Shown one piece after another: positions 42,445-51,782 of a DNA stretch of 64,000 nt. The DNA is from Streptomyces sp. GESEQ-35. Its GTDB lineage: Bacteria > Actinomycetota > Actinomycetes > Streptomycetales > Streptomycetaceae. A model generated the notes under the pieces. The model was not told the DNA's origin, made no database searches, and saw nothing but the letters and a program-made list of their open reading frames with translations. Position 1 is the stretch's first letter; each line of letters starts with the position of its first letter. The stretch lies in the NCBI RefSeq assembly GCF_017948485.1, contig NZ_JAFFSX010000007.1, forward strand, positions 124,001-188,000, read 5' to 3'. The translations under genes were made by a program, and so were the position numbers.

Positions 42445-45400
42445 ATGACGACATCGTCGACCACCGACCTGGCGGGAGTGGCACAGCGGGCGGTCCGCCG
42501 CCGTGGCGATGCCCAGGACCCGACGGCAGTCCCCGAGATCAGCGACCTGGTCGAGGTTCGGGGCCAGCGCTGGGTGGTGGCCGACGTGGACCTCGGCGAG
42601 TCGGCGAAGCCTGACGGTGGCGCAAGCCGGGGCACCACACTTGTCACGCTCAATAGCGTCGAAGACGGCCGCTACAACGACACCCTCTCGGTCATCTGGG
42701 AGGTCGAGCCGGGGCGGCGCAGGCTGCCTGCTGGCTCCCTCCCCGATGTGACCGCCGGAGGCTTCGACCCTCCCGAGCGCCTCGCCGCTTTCCTCGACGC
42801 GGTCCGCTGGTCGGCCGTGACTTCTGCGGACGTACGCACACTCCAGGCGCCGTTCCGCTCCGGTGTCGCCGTGGAGCCGTATCAGCTGGAGCCCGTCTCC
42901 CGAGCCGTCGCCGCCCCGCGCGTGAACCTGCTCCTCGCTGACGACGTCGGTCTCGGCAAAACCATCGAGGCGGGTCTCGTCGCCCTGGAGCTGATCCTCC
43001 GGAACCGCGCCCACAAGATCATGATTGTCTGCCCGGCCGGCCTGACCGTGAAGTGGCGTGACGAGATGGCCGAGAAGTTCGGCCTGGACTTCACGATCAT
43101 CGACTCCGAGCGCAGCGCCGAGGTGCGCCGCAGCCACGGCAGCGCGGCCAACCCTTTCAACATTTACCCGCAGTGCATCGTCAGCCTGCCCTGGCTGCGC
43201 GGCCCCAAGGCGCAGCGCCTGCTCGCCGAAGTGCTCCCCACCGAGGACACCGACGCGACCACTCCCACGAAGCGTGTCTTCGACCTGCTCATCCTCGACG
43301 AAGCGCACCATGTCGCACCCTCCGCGCCCAAGCAGCTCTACCCCGTCGACTCCCAGCAGACCAAGCTGATCCGCCGCCTCGCGCCCCACTTCGAGCACCG
43401 GCTGTTTCTGTCGGCCACCCCGCACAACGGCTACCAGGAGTCGTACACCGCCCTCCTGGAGATCATCGACAGCCAGCGCTTCGCCCGCGGCGTGGAGCCT
43501 GACCCGGCAGCGGTCAAGGACACGGTCGTACGTCGTCTCAAAACCGACATCCGAGAGCCTGACGGAACCCGTCGCTTCCTGGAGCGCACGACCGTCGCCC
43601 TGCCTGTCGAATACACCGACGACGAACGCCGCATCCACGGCCTCCTCAAGGACTACGCACAGCTGCGCCGCGCCAAGCTCGGCACCCGGTACAAGGGCGG
43701 CCGCAAGGCCGCCGACCTGGTCACGTTGCTACTGAAGAAGCGGTTGTTCTCGTCCCCGGACGCCTTCGCCCGCACCATCGCCGTCTACCTGGACACCCTC
43801 GGCACGAAGAAGCAGCAGGCGGCCGAGGAGATCGAGGAATGGCAGGAGACCTTCTTCGCCGACTACGCGGACTACGACGACGAGCCGCTCGCCGAAGCCG
43901 AGGACGACGCCATCGCCCGCGCCACCACACTCCAGCCGAGCACCGACAACGATGAGGCCGACCTCCTGGAGCAGATGCAGGAGTGGGCACAGCGCCACCA
44001 GGCCCAGGCCGACTCCAAGGCGCGCGAACTCATCGACTACGTCAAGGCGGTGTGCCTGCCCGACGGCAAGCACTGGACCAACGAACGCGTCGTGGTCTTC
44101 ACCGAATACCGCGACACCCAGATCTGGCTCCAGAACCTGCTGCGTGACCACGGACTCGGCGGCGACCGCGTGGCCCTCCTCCACGGCGGCATGAACACCG
44201 ACGACCGTGAGCAGCTGCGCCTCGCCTTCCAGGCCGAGCCCGCCGAGAACGAGGTACGCATCCTCCTCGCCACGGACGCGGCCAGCGAGGGCATCGACCT
44301 CCAGCGGCACTGCCACCGCCTGGTCAATTACGACATCCCGTTCAACCCCAACAAGCTGGAACAGCGCATCGGCCGCATCGACCGTTACGGCCAGCGCACC
44401 GCCCCGGAGATCGTCCACTTCATCGGCAGCGGCTACGAGAAAGCAGCCGACAACTACGAGGCCGACCTCGAATTCCTCGCCCGCGTCGCCAACAAGGTCG
44501 CACGCATGGAAGAGGACCTCGGCAAGGTCAACGCCGTCCTCGCCGACGCCGTACAGCGCAGGATGACCGGAGACCTCGGTGCCGACTTCGACGTCGAGCG
44601 GGCTGAGGCATACGCGGGCCGCAAGGCCAAACGCGGCGGCAATGTGACCGCCGAGCGCGACGTCCAGGCACAGGCCCAGCGCCTGAAGGATCAGGTTGAC
44701 GCCACCGTGAGCACGCTCGGCATCACGCCACCGAGGGTCGCGCGAGTGGTCTCCACAGCCCTTCCTCTCGCCCGCCAGCAGGACATCACCCCTGTCATCG
44801 ACGACCGGGAATTCGCTCCGGGCTTCTACGAAGTCCCCACGCTCACCGGCTCATGGGAGCGCGCCAGCCAGGGACTCGCAGACAAGCTGCGCCCGGAGAT
44901 CCAGCGCCCCATTACGTTCGACGCGCAAGGCGCCAAGGGCCGCGACGACGTGGTCCTTGCCCATCTCGGCCACCCCCTGGTCACCATGTCCACGCGCCTG
45001 CTCCGTGCGGCTGTGTGGAACAAGGACCAGACCGGCCTGGCCCGGGTGGCCGCCGTTGTCAGCGACCACCCAGAGCTGGAGACCACCCTCGTAGGTGCCT
45101 TCGCTCGCTTCGTGCTGGTCGGCGCGGACGGCGTACGCCTCCACGAGGAGGTCCTCCAGGCGGGAGGCTGGCTCCGCGACGACGAGACGTCAGCCGGCTC
45201 GGTCCGCTTCAACCGCCTTGAGAAAATCACCACGTTGCGCGAGATCCTCGACAACGCACTCGCTGACTCAACCAAGGCTTCCACGCTCCTCGAGCGCCGG
45301 CTGACCGATGCCTGGCCTCACGTGAGCGAAGCCCTGGTCTCCTCTCTCGAATGGCGCGCCCGCAACCGCCAGACCGCGCTGGAGGGCCGCCTCGAAAACC

Positions 45401-45693
45401 GCCGCCGTGAGGAGACGGAGCGCATCGCCGCCAACATCGACGCCTTCCGCGCCTCGCTGCGCGCCGCCATCGGCAAACCGGCCGAGGAGGAGGAAGGTCA
45501 GCTGGAGCTCATCTTCGACGAGGCCGAGCAGCAGCGCCGAGACCGCGAGAACTGGGCGAAGCGGCTCGATGCCCTGGAGACCGAGAAGGAACGCGAGTTC
45601 GCCTCGATCGCCGCGCGCTACGCCCAGCCCAAACCGCTGCTGTTCCCCGTCGCCGTCGTCTTCGTCGTTCCCCGCCGGGAGGCCGTGAAGTGA
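42445..45693 (+). CDS. drmD: DISARM SNF2-type helicase DrmD
   Basis: This 1082-residue protein has a two-lobe SNF2/RapA-like ATPase: Walker A LLLADDVGLGKTIEAG near residue 168, DEAH in LLILDEAHHVAP near 285, LFLSATPHNG, then a second lobe with VVVFTEYRDTQIWL, LLATDAASEGIDLQ and RIGRIDRYGQ. Between the lobes is a long Glu/Asp-rich helical insert; the C-terminal ~300 residues are a charged coiled-coil-like region. DrmD is the class 1 DISARM helicase that works with DrmMI, DrmA and DrmB against phage DNA. The ATG at 42445 follows GAGCGCGGAAAGCCG. Its stop overlaps the methylase start (GTGA). Confidence 0.9.
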   Translation: MTTSSTTDLAGVAQRAVRRRGDAQDPTAVPEISDLVEVRGQRWVVADVDLGESAKPDGGASRGTTLVTLNSVEDGRYNDTLSVIWEVEPGRRRLPAGSLPDVTAGGFDPPERLAAFLDAVRWSAVTSADVRTLQAPFRSGVAVEPYQLEPVSRAVAAPRVNLLLADDVGLGKTIEAGLVALELILRNRAHKIMIVCPAGLTVKWRDEMAEKFGLDFTIIDSERSAEVRRSHGSAANPFNIYPQCIVSLPWLRGPKAQRLLAEVLPTEDTDATTPTKRVFDLLILDEAHHVAPSAPKQLYPVDSQQTKLIRRLAPHFEHRLFLSATPHNGYQESYTALLEIIDSQRFARGVEPDPAAVKDTVVRRLKTDIREPDGTRRFLERTTVALPVEYTDDERRIHGLLKDYAQLRRAKLGTRYKGGRKAADLVTLLLKKRLFSSPDAFARTIAVYLDTLGTKKQQAAEEIEEWQETFFADYADYDDEPLAEAEDDAIARATTLQPSTDNDEADLLEQMQEWAQRHQAQADSKARELIDYVKAVCLPDGKHWTNERVVVFTEYRDTQIWLQNLLRDHGLGGDRVALLHGGMNTDDREQLRLAFQAEPAENEVRILLATDAASEGIDLQRHCHRLVNYDIPFNPNKLEQRIGRIDRYGQRTAPEIVHFIGSGYEKAADNYEADLEFLARVANKVARMEEDLGKVNAVLADAVQRRMTGDLGADFDVERAEAYAGRKAKRGGNVTAERDVQAQAQRLKDQVDATVSTLGITPPRVARVVSTALPLARQQDITPVIDDREFAPGFYEVPTLTGSWERASQGLADKLRPEIQRPITFDAQGAKGRDDVVLAHLGHPLVTMSTRLLRAAVWNKDQTGLARVAAVVSDHPELETTLVGAFARFVLVGADGVRLHEEVLQAGGWLRDDETSAGSVRFNRLEKITTLREILDNALADSTKASTLLERRLTDAWPHVSEALVSSLEWRARNRQTALEGRLENRRREETERIAANIDAFRASLRAAIGKPAEEEEGQLELIFDEAEQQRRDRENWAKRLDALETEKEREFASIAARYAQPKPLLFPVAVVFVVPRREAVK

Positions 45694-48600
45694 GCACCAC
45701 CGTCCGTACGAACCACGGCCGCGGACGCGCCCGCAGCGGGGCACCGCTGCCGGACGGCAGGCAGCAGCACCTGGACTGGCTGAGCCTGGTAGACGTGTCG
45801 GGACCGTTCCTGACGCTGCCCGTGCTGCTGAGGACCTGGCAGCAGCTCGACTCCATCGACAAGCCGATGCGTGCGCGGCTGCGGTATGAACACGGTGTCT
45901 GGCTGTCCGACCAGGAGACGGGGCAGGAGGCGTGGATCCACTTCCTTCTGAGTGAACTCCTGGGCTGGGGCGATGCGTTGGGGCAGGGTGCGGGGCTGAC
46001 CGATGCCCTCGCCGTCGATGTCCCGGAGCATGACGAGCGTGTCGCGCCGACGTTCGCGCTACTCGACCCTGGGGTGGAGGGGGAAGGGGACGACACGGCC
46101 GCGCTCGTGGCTGGCACTTCGATGCTCGGTCTGACGGTCCCGGCCGGACAGCACCCTGCCCGCCGCATCCCGGACTCACCCTGGTCGGCCACCCCGATCG
46201 ACCGCATGGCCCACCTGTGCCGTCACCACGGTGTGGAGCTGGGCCTGGTGACGGACGGCCGCTGGTGGGCCCTCGTGTGGGCACCGCGCGGCGGCGTCGC
46301 CACGTCGGCCGTTTTCGACACGGTGGCCTGGACGGAACAGGCCGAGCGCGTGGTGGTACGAGCCTTCGTGTCGCTCCTGAATCGGCGCCGCTTCTTCTCC
46401 GTCGAGGACGACCAGATGCTGCTCCCGCTGCTGCGGGAGTCCCTGGACAACCAGGAAGACGTGACGGACGCTCTCGGCGTCCAGGTCCGCCAGGCTGTCG
46501 AGCTGTTGGTGGAGGCGATCGGCCGGGCCGATATCAGCGAGCGCGCAAAAGGGGGCAGGGGTCTCGCCGACGTCCCCGCGCAGGAGGTCTACCGGGGCGC
46601 GGTCGCCATCATGATGCGGGTGGTGTTCCTGCTGTTCGCAGAGGAGCGCGGCCTACTCCCGAGCGACAACGAGCTGTATACGCAGGCGTATTCGGCAAGC
46701 CGCCTCGCCGAGGAACTGGAGCGGCGGGCCAGGGAGACCACCGAGGAGGACCTGGAGCAGACGAGGGCAGGCTGGCATCGGCTGATTGCCTTGTTCAACG
46801 CGGTGTACGGGGGAGTGGAGCACCCCAAGCTCACCATGCATGCGTACGACGGCTCGATCTTCGACCCGAACGCCTACCCCTGGTTGGAGGGGCGCGGAAC
46901 GGGTGAGGACGACCCGAGCGATCCCCTGCCGATCGACGACCGGACTGTCCTGCACATGCTCCAGTCGGTGCAGCATGTCTTGATCGGTGTAGGCAAGAAG
47001 CGGGAACGGCGGCGACTGACGTTCCGGACGCTGGACGTCGAACAGATCGGTTACGTGTACGAGGGCTTGCTCTCGTATCAGGGGCGGCGGGCCGAAGACA
47101 CGGTTGTCGGGCTGGTGGGGAAGCCGGGGCTTGAGGCGGAGGTGCTGCTCTCATGGCTTGAGGCGAAGGCGGCCGGTGTCCAGGAGCCGGCGGACCTGGG
47201 GGCGCTCCTGGCGGACGAGTACAACAAGACGACAGGGCTGGGCAGTGCGGCCAAGGTCGCCAAGTCGCTTGCCCCGCTGAGTGATTCGGAGCGCGAGGCC
47301 GCGCGGCGCAAGTTGCTCGCCGCGACGGGCGGCGACGCGGAGCTGACGGAGCGGCTGCTCCCGTTCTACGGGATCATCCGGCGTGATCTGCGGGACCTGC
47401 CGGTAGTCATCCGGCCGGGCGCGCTTTACGTCACAGAATCCGCACTCCGGAAGAACACGGGCACGCACTACACGCCCAAGTCCCTTGCGCAGAAGGTGGC
47501 GGATGGGGCGCTGGAGCCGCTGGTGTACGAGGCCGAGCATGGGCCGCTGGCGACCTCTGACCGTTCGCAGTGGCGGCCGAAGTCGTCGACCGAGCTGCTG
47601 AAGCTGAAGGTCGCGGACATCGCGATGGGCTCGGCGGCATTCCTAGTCGCTGCTTGCCGGTACCTCGCCCATTCCTTGGTCGAGGCGTGGGCCCGGGAGA
47701 GGGATGCGCGGGCTATCGCGTATCTGGAGGCGGCGCGGTCGCTTTCTGCTTCTGCGGTGGACGCGGAGGCCGACCCGGTGATGGTCGAGGCACGGCGACA
47801 GGTTATTGAGCATTGCTTGTACGGGGTCGACATCAACCCGATGGCTGTGGAGATGGCCAAGCTGTCGCTGTGGCTGGTGTCCATGGACCCGGAGCGTCCC
47901 TTTACGTTCCTGGACGACCGGCTGGTGGCGGGGGATTCGCTGCTGGGGATCACATCTGTGGAGCAGTTGGAGGCCATGCATTTGGATCCGGTGCGGGGGC
48001 GTCGGATTCATGGGGATGGGATCGACTTCACGGGGGGTGTGCGGCGGCTGGTGCGTGAAGTCGCCGATGAGCGGAGGAAGCTGGCGGGAATTCCAGGAGC
48101 TGGGCTGGAGGAGCTGGTGGAGAAGCGGGCGATTCTGGCTTCTGTGCGGAAGAAGACTCGGCACGCCGGGGTGTTTGCGGATTTGGTGGTGGGGGCGGCC
48201 ATGGCGGGGGCTGGACGAGGGGAGAAGGAGCGGGATCAGCTGGCGTTTGAGGCGGTTACGGCGGCTCATGCGGTGGTTGATGCGCAGGATGACGAGGTGG
48301 TGGCTGCGGGGCGGTTGGGACTGGCTGAGGGGCTTGCGCAGGGGTGGCTGGCTACGGGGCAGCCGGAGGGAGGGTTTGATCGGGAGCCTGTGCATTTGCC
48401 GCTGGCTTTTCCTGAGGTTTGGGAGGAGCGGGGCGGCTTTGATGCAGTGGTGGGGAATCCGCCATTCCTGGGGGGCACAAAGATCAGTGGCTCCATGGGG
48501 GTGTCATATTTCAGATTTCTCGGCGAATGGATCGCCGGAGTTAAGGCTGATCGGTGCGATCTGGTTGGGTACTTTGTTCTGCGAATTGACAGCTTGCTCA

Positions 48601-49934
48601 ATGAAGCAGGGCAAGTGGGTGTGGTGGCAACAAACTCATTGGCCCAGACAGATACCCGGAAAGCCTCCATTGGTCGGCTAGCGTCCGACGGGTCGGTAAT
48701 TCGAGCTGCAGTAAAGAGTGAGCCTTGGCCGTCGAAGTCTGCCATGCTCGAATATTGCGCTGTATGGTTGAGCAGAGCTCCAGTCGCAGATGGTGTCGTC
48801 AGAATATTGGACGGTGTCGAGGTTGTCGCGATCTCCCCGTCTCTAACTCCGGAGAGCAGAGCCGAGGGAGAGGCCCATCAGCTCGTAGCCAACCGTGGGA
48901 TCTCATTCGAAGGATCGAAACTTACGGGAATGGGTTTCGTTCTGACGGAAGAGGCGGCAAACCAGCTGTTGAAGGCAGATCCTAAGAATCATTCTGTCCT
49001 CTACCCGTATTTGGTTGGAGACGACGTCGGGAAACGTTCAGATGGAAGTGCGAGTCGCTGGGTTATCAATTTTCACGACTGGTCGATTGAGCATGCTCAA
49101 CAATATGGTGACGTCTTCCGTATTGTCGAGAGTGAAGTGAAGCCCGAGAGGCAGAGGCGCAAGTCGGACGGTTCTTACGTATTGCGTAAGCCCTTGCCTG
49201 AGAGGTATTGGCAGTATGCGGATAAGCGCCCGGCGATGGTCAAGGCTATTAGTGGACTGTCGCGCGTAATCGTCATTATTAAGCACAGCAAGACGGTGAT
49301 GCCGGTAATGGTGCCGACTGGGCAAGTTTTTTCGCATGCACTAGCTGTCTTTGCGGCAGACGATTTGGCGCTTCTCGGCTTGCTGAGCAGTGCGGCACAC
49401 TACTGGTGGGTGGTTGAGCACGGATCGACTCTTGAAACCCGGATTCGATATACCGCTTCCGACGTGTTCGAAACTTTCCCTCGCCCGGAATACACCCAAG
49501 ATCTGCGGGATTTGGGCGCTCAGTTGGACACTCGCCGTGGTGAAGTCATGCGCACTCGTGGCGGCCTCACGGTCACCTACAACCTTGTCCACGATGAGAC
49601 CTGCACGGATCCGGATATCACTGAACTCCGCGCCATTCACCGGGCCATCGATGAAGAAGTAGCCCGCGCGTACGGCTGGCAAGATCTCCTTGGCCAGCCC
49701 AGCAGCCTTGACCACGGCTTCCATGACACCCGCCAAGGCCCCCGGTGCACCGTCGGCCCCGTCGTTCGCCAGGAGATCCTCGACCGTCTCCTCGAAGAGA
49801 ATCAGCGCCGCTACCAGGCCGAGGTCGACGCGGGCCTGCACGCCAAGAAGCAGCCCAAGGAGTCCATCCCGGCCATGGCCAAGAAGGCGGCTCGCCCCAA
49901 GCCTCCCGCCGAGGAGCCCCCGGGCCTCTTCTGA
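45690..49934 (+). CDS. drmMI: DISARM N6-adenine methylase DrmMI
   Basis: This 1414-residue Eco57I/PglX-like methylase has an N-terminal ~600-residue helical domain (related to type IIG nuclease-methylase architecture, no active nuclease motif seen), motif I VADIAMGSAAFLVAACRYLA near residue 643, catalytic NPPF (VVGNPPFLGGTKI) near 922, and a C-terminal target-recognition part. DrmMI marks self DNA so that DISARM spares it. Motif I differs from the usual ACGSG and reads AMGSA, which may weaken SAM binding. The GTG at 45690 overlaps the drmD stop. The segment from about 48460 to 49480 is clearly lower in GC than the rest, suggesting a swapped recognition domain. Confidence 0.9.
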   Translation: MSTTVRTNHGRGRARSGAPLPDGRQQHLDWLSLVDVSGPFLTLPVLLRTWQQLDSIDKPMRARLRYEHGVWLSDQETGQEAWIHFLLSELLGWGDALGQGAGLTDALAVDVPEHDERVAPTFALLDPGVEGEGDDTAALVAGTSMLGLTVPAGQHPARRIPDSPWSATPIDRMAHLCRHHGVELGLVTDGRWWALVWAPRGGVATSAVFDTVAWTEQAERVVVRAFVSLLNRRRFFSVEDDQMLLPLLRESLDNQEDVTDALGVQVRQAVELLVEAIGRADISERAKGGRGLADVPAQEVYRGAVAIMMRVVFLLFAEERGLLPSDNELYTQAYSASRLAEELERRARETTEEDLEQTRAGWHRLIALFNAVYGGVEHPKLTMHAYDGSIFDPNAYPWLEGRGTGEDDPSDPLPIDDRTVLHMLQSVQHVLIGVGKKRERRRLTFRTLDVEQIGYVYEGLLSYQGRRAEDTVVGLVGKPGLEAEVLLSWLEAKAAGVQEPADLGALLADEYNKTTGLGSAAKVAKSLAPLSDSEREAARRKLLAATGGDAELTERLLPFYGIIRRDLRDLPVVIRPGALYVTESALRKNTGTHYTPKSLAQKVADGALEPLVYEAEHGPLATSDRSQWRPKSSTELLKLKVADIAMGSAAFLVAACRYLAHSLVEAWARERDARAIAYLEAARSLSASAVDAEADPVMVEARRQVIEHCLYGVDINPMAVEMAKLSLWLVSMDPERPFTFLDDRLVAGDSLLGITSVEQLEAMHLDPVRGRRIHGDGIDFTGGVRRLVREVADERRKLAGIPGAGLEELVEKRAILASVRKKTRHAGVFADLVVGAAMAGAGRGEKERDQLAFEAVTAAHAVVDAQDDEVVAAGRLGLAEGLAQGWLATGQPEGGFDREPVHLPLAFPEVWEERGGFDAVVGNPPFLGGTKISGSMGVSYFRFLGEWIAGVKADRCDLVGYFVLRIDSLLNEAGQVGVVATNSLAQTDTRKASIGRLASDGSVIRAAVKSEPWPSKSAMLEYCAVWLSRAPVADGVVRILDGVEVVAISPSLTPESRAEGEAHQLVANRGISFEGSKLTGMGFVLTEEAANQLLKADPKNHSVLYPYLVGDDVGKRSDGSASRWVINFHDWSIEHAQQYGDVFRIVESEVKPERQRRKSDGSYVLRKPLPERYWQYADKRPAMVKAISGLSRVIVIIKHSKTVMPVMVPTGQVFSHALAVFAADDLALLGLLSSAAHYWWVVEHGSTLETRIRYTASDVFETFPRPEYTQDLRDLGAQLDTRRGEVMRTRGGLTVTYNLVHDETCTDPDITELRAIHRAIDEEVARAYGWQDLLGQPSSLDHGFHDTRQGPRCTVGPVVRQEILDRLLEENQRRYQAEVDAGLHAKKQPKESIPAMAKKAARPKPPAEEPPGLF

Positions 49935-50003
49935 CCTCACCTCAACAAAGCTGTGGCCCCGGCAAGTTGTCCGCCGGGGAGCCACACTCATGTGCCGTAC
50001 CGC

Positions 50004-50213
50004 TCAGCCCGCCTCACGCACAAGCGCGACGAACGCGGCCCACCCCTGCGGGCTGAAGCCCAGACGCGCGCCCTGCTTGTTCTTTGAGTCGCGTACGTGG
50101 ACCGTGCCGGGGCAGGCCGCGACCTCGACGCATTCGGGGCCTTCGTTGCTGCTGTAGCTGCTCTTGAACCACTCCAATCCGGCAGCACCGTCGGCAGAGG
50201 GCTTGATCGTCAT
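50004..50213 (-). CDS. DUF397 small regulator
   Basis: This 69-residue protein has the DUF397 signature WFKSSYSSNEGPECVEVAAC and VHVRDSKNKQGARLGFSPQ, then WAAFVALVREAG. DUF397 proteins are short streptomycete-type partners of XRE-DUF5753 regulators. The start ATG overlaps the upstream XRE stop by 4 bases. In known developmental cassettes (WhiJ-like, Scr1/Scr2-like) such pairs adjust each other's activity. Here it belongs to a three-gene set with the XRE protein and the HATPase at 51251. Confidence 0.9.
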   Translation of the reverse strand: MTIKPSADGAAGLEWFKSSYSSNEGPECVEVAACPGTVHVRDSKNKQGARLGFSPQGWAAFVALVREAG

Positions 50214-51079
50214 GTCTCTCCCAGCACTTTCTCGATGAACGCCAGTGACTCCCGTGGCGTGAGAGCCTGCGCGCGGATAATCCCATACTGGGCTTCCAGG
50301 CGGCGGACTTCATTCCGTTCAGGGATCACGCGACTGAAGCGCTGCGCCTCGATGTGCCCCACCTTTGGGCCATGGTGCGGATCGACCAGCATGAACGAGC
50401 CGCCCATCGCAGCGTGGTCCTCGCGGTCCGTCGGCATCACCTGGAGGTCGGCACGCCGCGAGCGGCCCACTTCCAACAGTCGTTCGAGCTGTAGCCGCAT
50501 CACCATCTTGCCACCGAGGGGGCGCCGTAGCGTCACCTCCTCCTGGACGAAACTGAGGACGGGAATGGGGCGCCGCTCGAAGATCTGCTGGCGTGCCATC
50601 CGCGCTGCGACGTATTGCTCGATCGTCTCCTCATCGAGCATGGGGCGGCGCATCCGGTATAGCGCCCGGGTGTACTCCTCGGTTTGAAGGAGGCCGTGGA
50701 TGTGAAGAGCGGCATACGCCCCCAACTCCGCCGCGTCCCCCTCCAGTCGAGCCAGGTCCCGCACCTTCTTCGGGTACCGAAGCTTCTCCACGTCCTCCTT
50801 GAACTCCGCCAGCATCCCCTCCGCTCCCACCACCTCATCCGCCTTGTCGAGGAACGCTGGCTTGGGGATCCGTCGCCCTCGCTCAACAGCCGACACCTGA
50901 TGCTCTGTGTACCCGATCCGGCTCCCCAACTCGGCCTGCGTCAGCCCCGCCCGCTCCCGCCACCGCCGCACATGTCGCCCCACCATCTCCAGGACCTCGG
51001 ACATCCCCTCGTCCCAGTCCTGCGCCTCCGCCGAGCTTCCCGTACCGCCACCCGTCTCTTCCGACTCCGTACCCGTCAT
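50210..51079 (-). CDS. XRE-family HTH regulator with DUF5753
   Basis: This 289-residue protein has a Cro/C1-type HTH (WRERAGLTQAELGSRIGYTE, then HQVSAVERGRRIPKPAFLD; residues ~25-80) and the C-terminal DUF5753 domain (LEGDAAELGAYAALHIHGLL, QTEEYTRALYR, RRADLQVMPTDREDHAAMGG). The family includes WhiJ/Scr1-like regulators of development and antibiotics. ATG 51079 is chosen for its GGAGGT site; longer starts exist at 51106 and 51211. It is divergent from the HATPase gene, with 171 bases between, and coupled to the DUF397 gene. It could regulate the inserted cassette or the DISARM genes; no operator was identified. Confidence 0.9.
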   Translation of the reverse strand: MTGTESEETGGGTGSSAEAQDWDEGMSEVLEMVGRHVRRWRERAGLTQAELGSRIGYTEHQVSAVERGRRIPKPAFLDKADEVVGAEGMLAEFKEDVEKLRYPKKVRDLARLEGDAAELGAYAALHIHGLLQTEEYTRALYRMRRPMLDEETIEQYVAARMARQQIFERRPIPVLSFVQEEVTLRRPLGGKMVMRLQLERLLEVGRSRRADLQVMPTDREDHAAMGGSFMLVDPHHGPKVGHIEAQRFSRVIPERNEVRRLEAQYGIIRAQALTPRESLAFIEKVLGET

Positions 51080-51250
51080 GCCAGCCACCTCCGGCCGTAC
51101 CGTCATCACCCCGCACTCACCTGACACCGCTCCACACCGCGTGCAGTCACGCCCGACAGCCCGGACAACTCGCTTGGACAGCCCGACAACTACGCTCCGT
51201 ATCGGCGTCATCGCTGTTCAAGATAGACGCACCCGACCACGCTGAGTGAC

Positions 51251-51772
51251 ATGAACCAGCAGATCTCCACCCCCCTCCCCGCCACCCAACTCGTCCCACC
51301 AGCCCGTCACTTCACCATCCAGCTCAGCGCCACCCGCAGAGGCGCCCGCCTGGCCCGCCGCCTAACGACCCACCAGCTCGACGAGTGGGGCATCTCGCAC
51401 GGCACCGACCTCTCCGACCGCGCCGCCCTCGTAGTGGCGGAGCTCGCCGCGAACGCCGTCGCGCACGGGCACACCCCGGGCCGCGACTTTCGCCTCACCC
51501 TGACGTTGGCCCGCACGCTCCACGGCATCCCATCCACCTACATCCTCCGTGTCGAGGTCACGGACACCCGCCCGGAGCGCCTACCACCGCCCTCGCAGGA
51601 CCTCACACCTGCCGCCCCCGACGCACCCGCCGGTCGAGGTCTGCTCATCGTCGACACCCTGGTCACCCGCTGGGGCACGCGGGCGGACGACCGGCTCACC
51701 AAGACCGTATGGGCGGAACTGACCGATGCCCGGCCCGGAGCAGACCAGGCCGCAGGGCATGGCCTGCGGTAA
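51251..51772 (+). CDS. ATP-binding (HATPase_c) anti-sigma-like protein
   Basis: This 173-residue protein has a GHKL ATPase fold: N box AALVVAELAANAVAHGHTPG, G1-type RVEVTDTRPERLP, and GRGLLIVDTLVTRWG. This matches the RsbW/SpoIIAB-like HATPase_c family that binds anti-anti-sigma factors or kinases, and often accompanies DUF397/XRE-DUF5753 pairs in streptomycetes. The ATG at 51251 is used. The AAA gene begins 10 bases after its stop, so the trio and the AAA-PIN pair may share transcription. Confidence 0.88.
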   Translation: MNQQISTPLPATQLVPPARHFTIQLSATRRGARLARRLTTHQLDEWGISHGTDLSDRAALVVAELAANAVAHGHTPGRDFRLTLTLARTLHGIPSTYILRVEVTDTRPERLPPPSQDLTPAAPDAPAGRGLLIVDTLVTRWGTRADDRLTKTVWAELTDARPGADQAAGHGLR

Positions 51773-51782
51773 CTTGGCCGGT

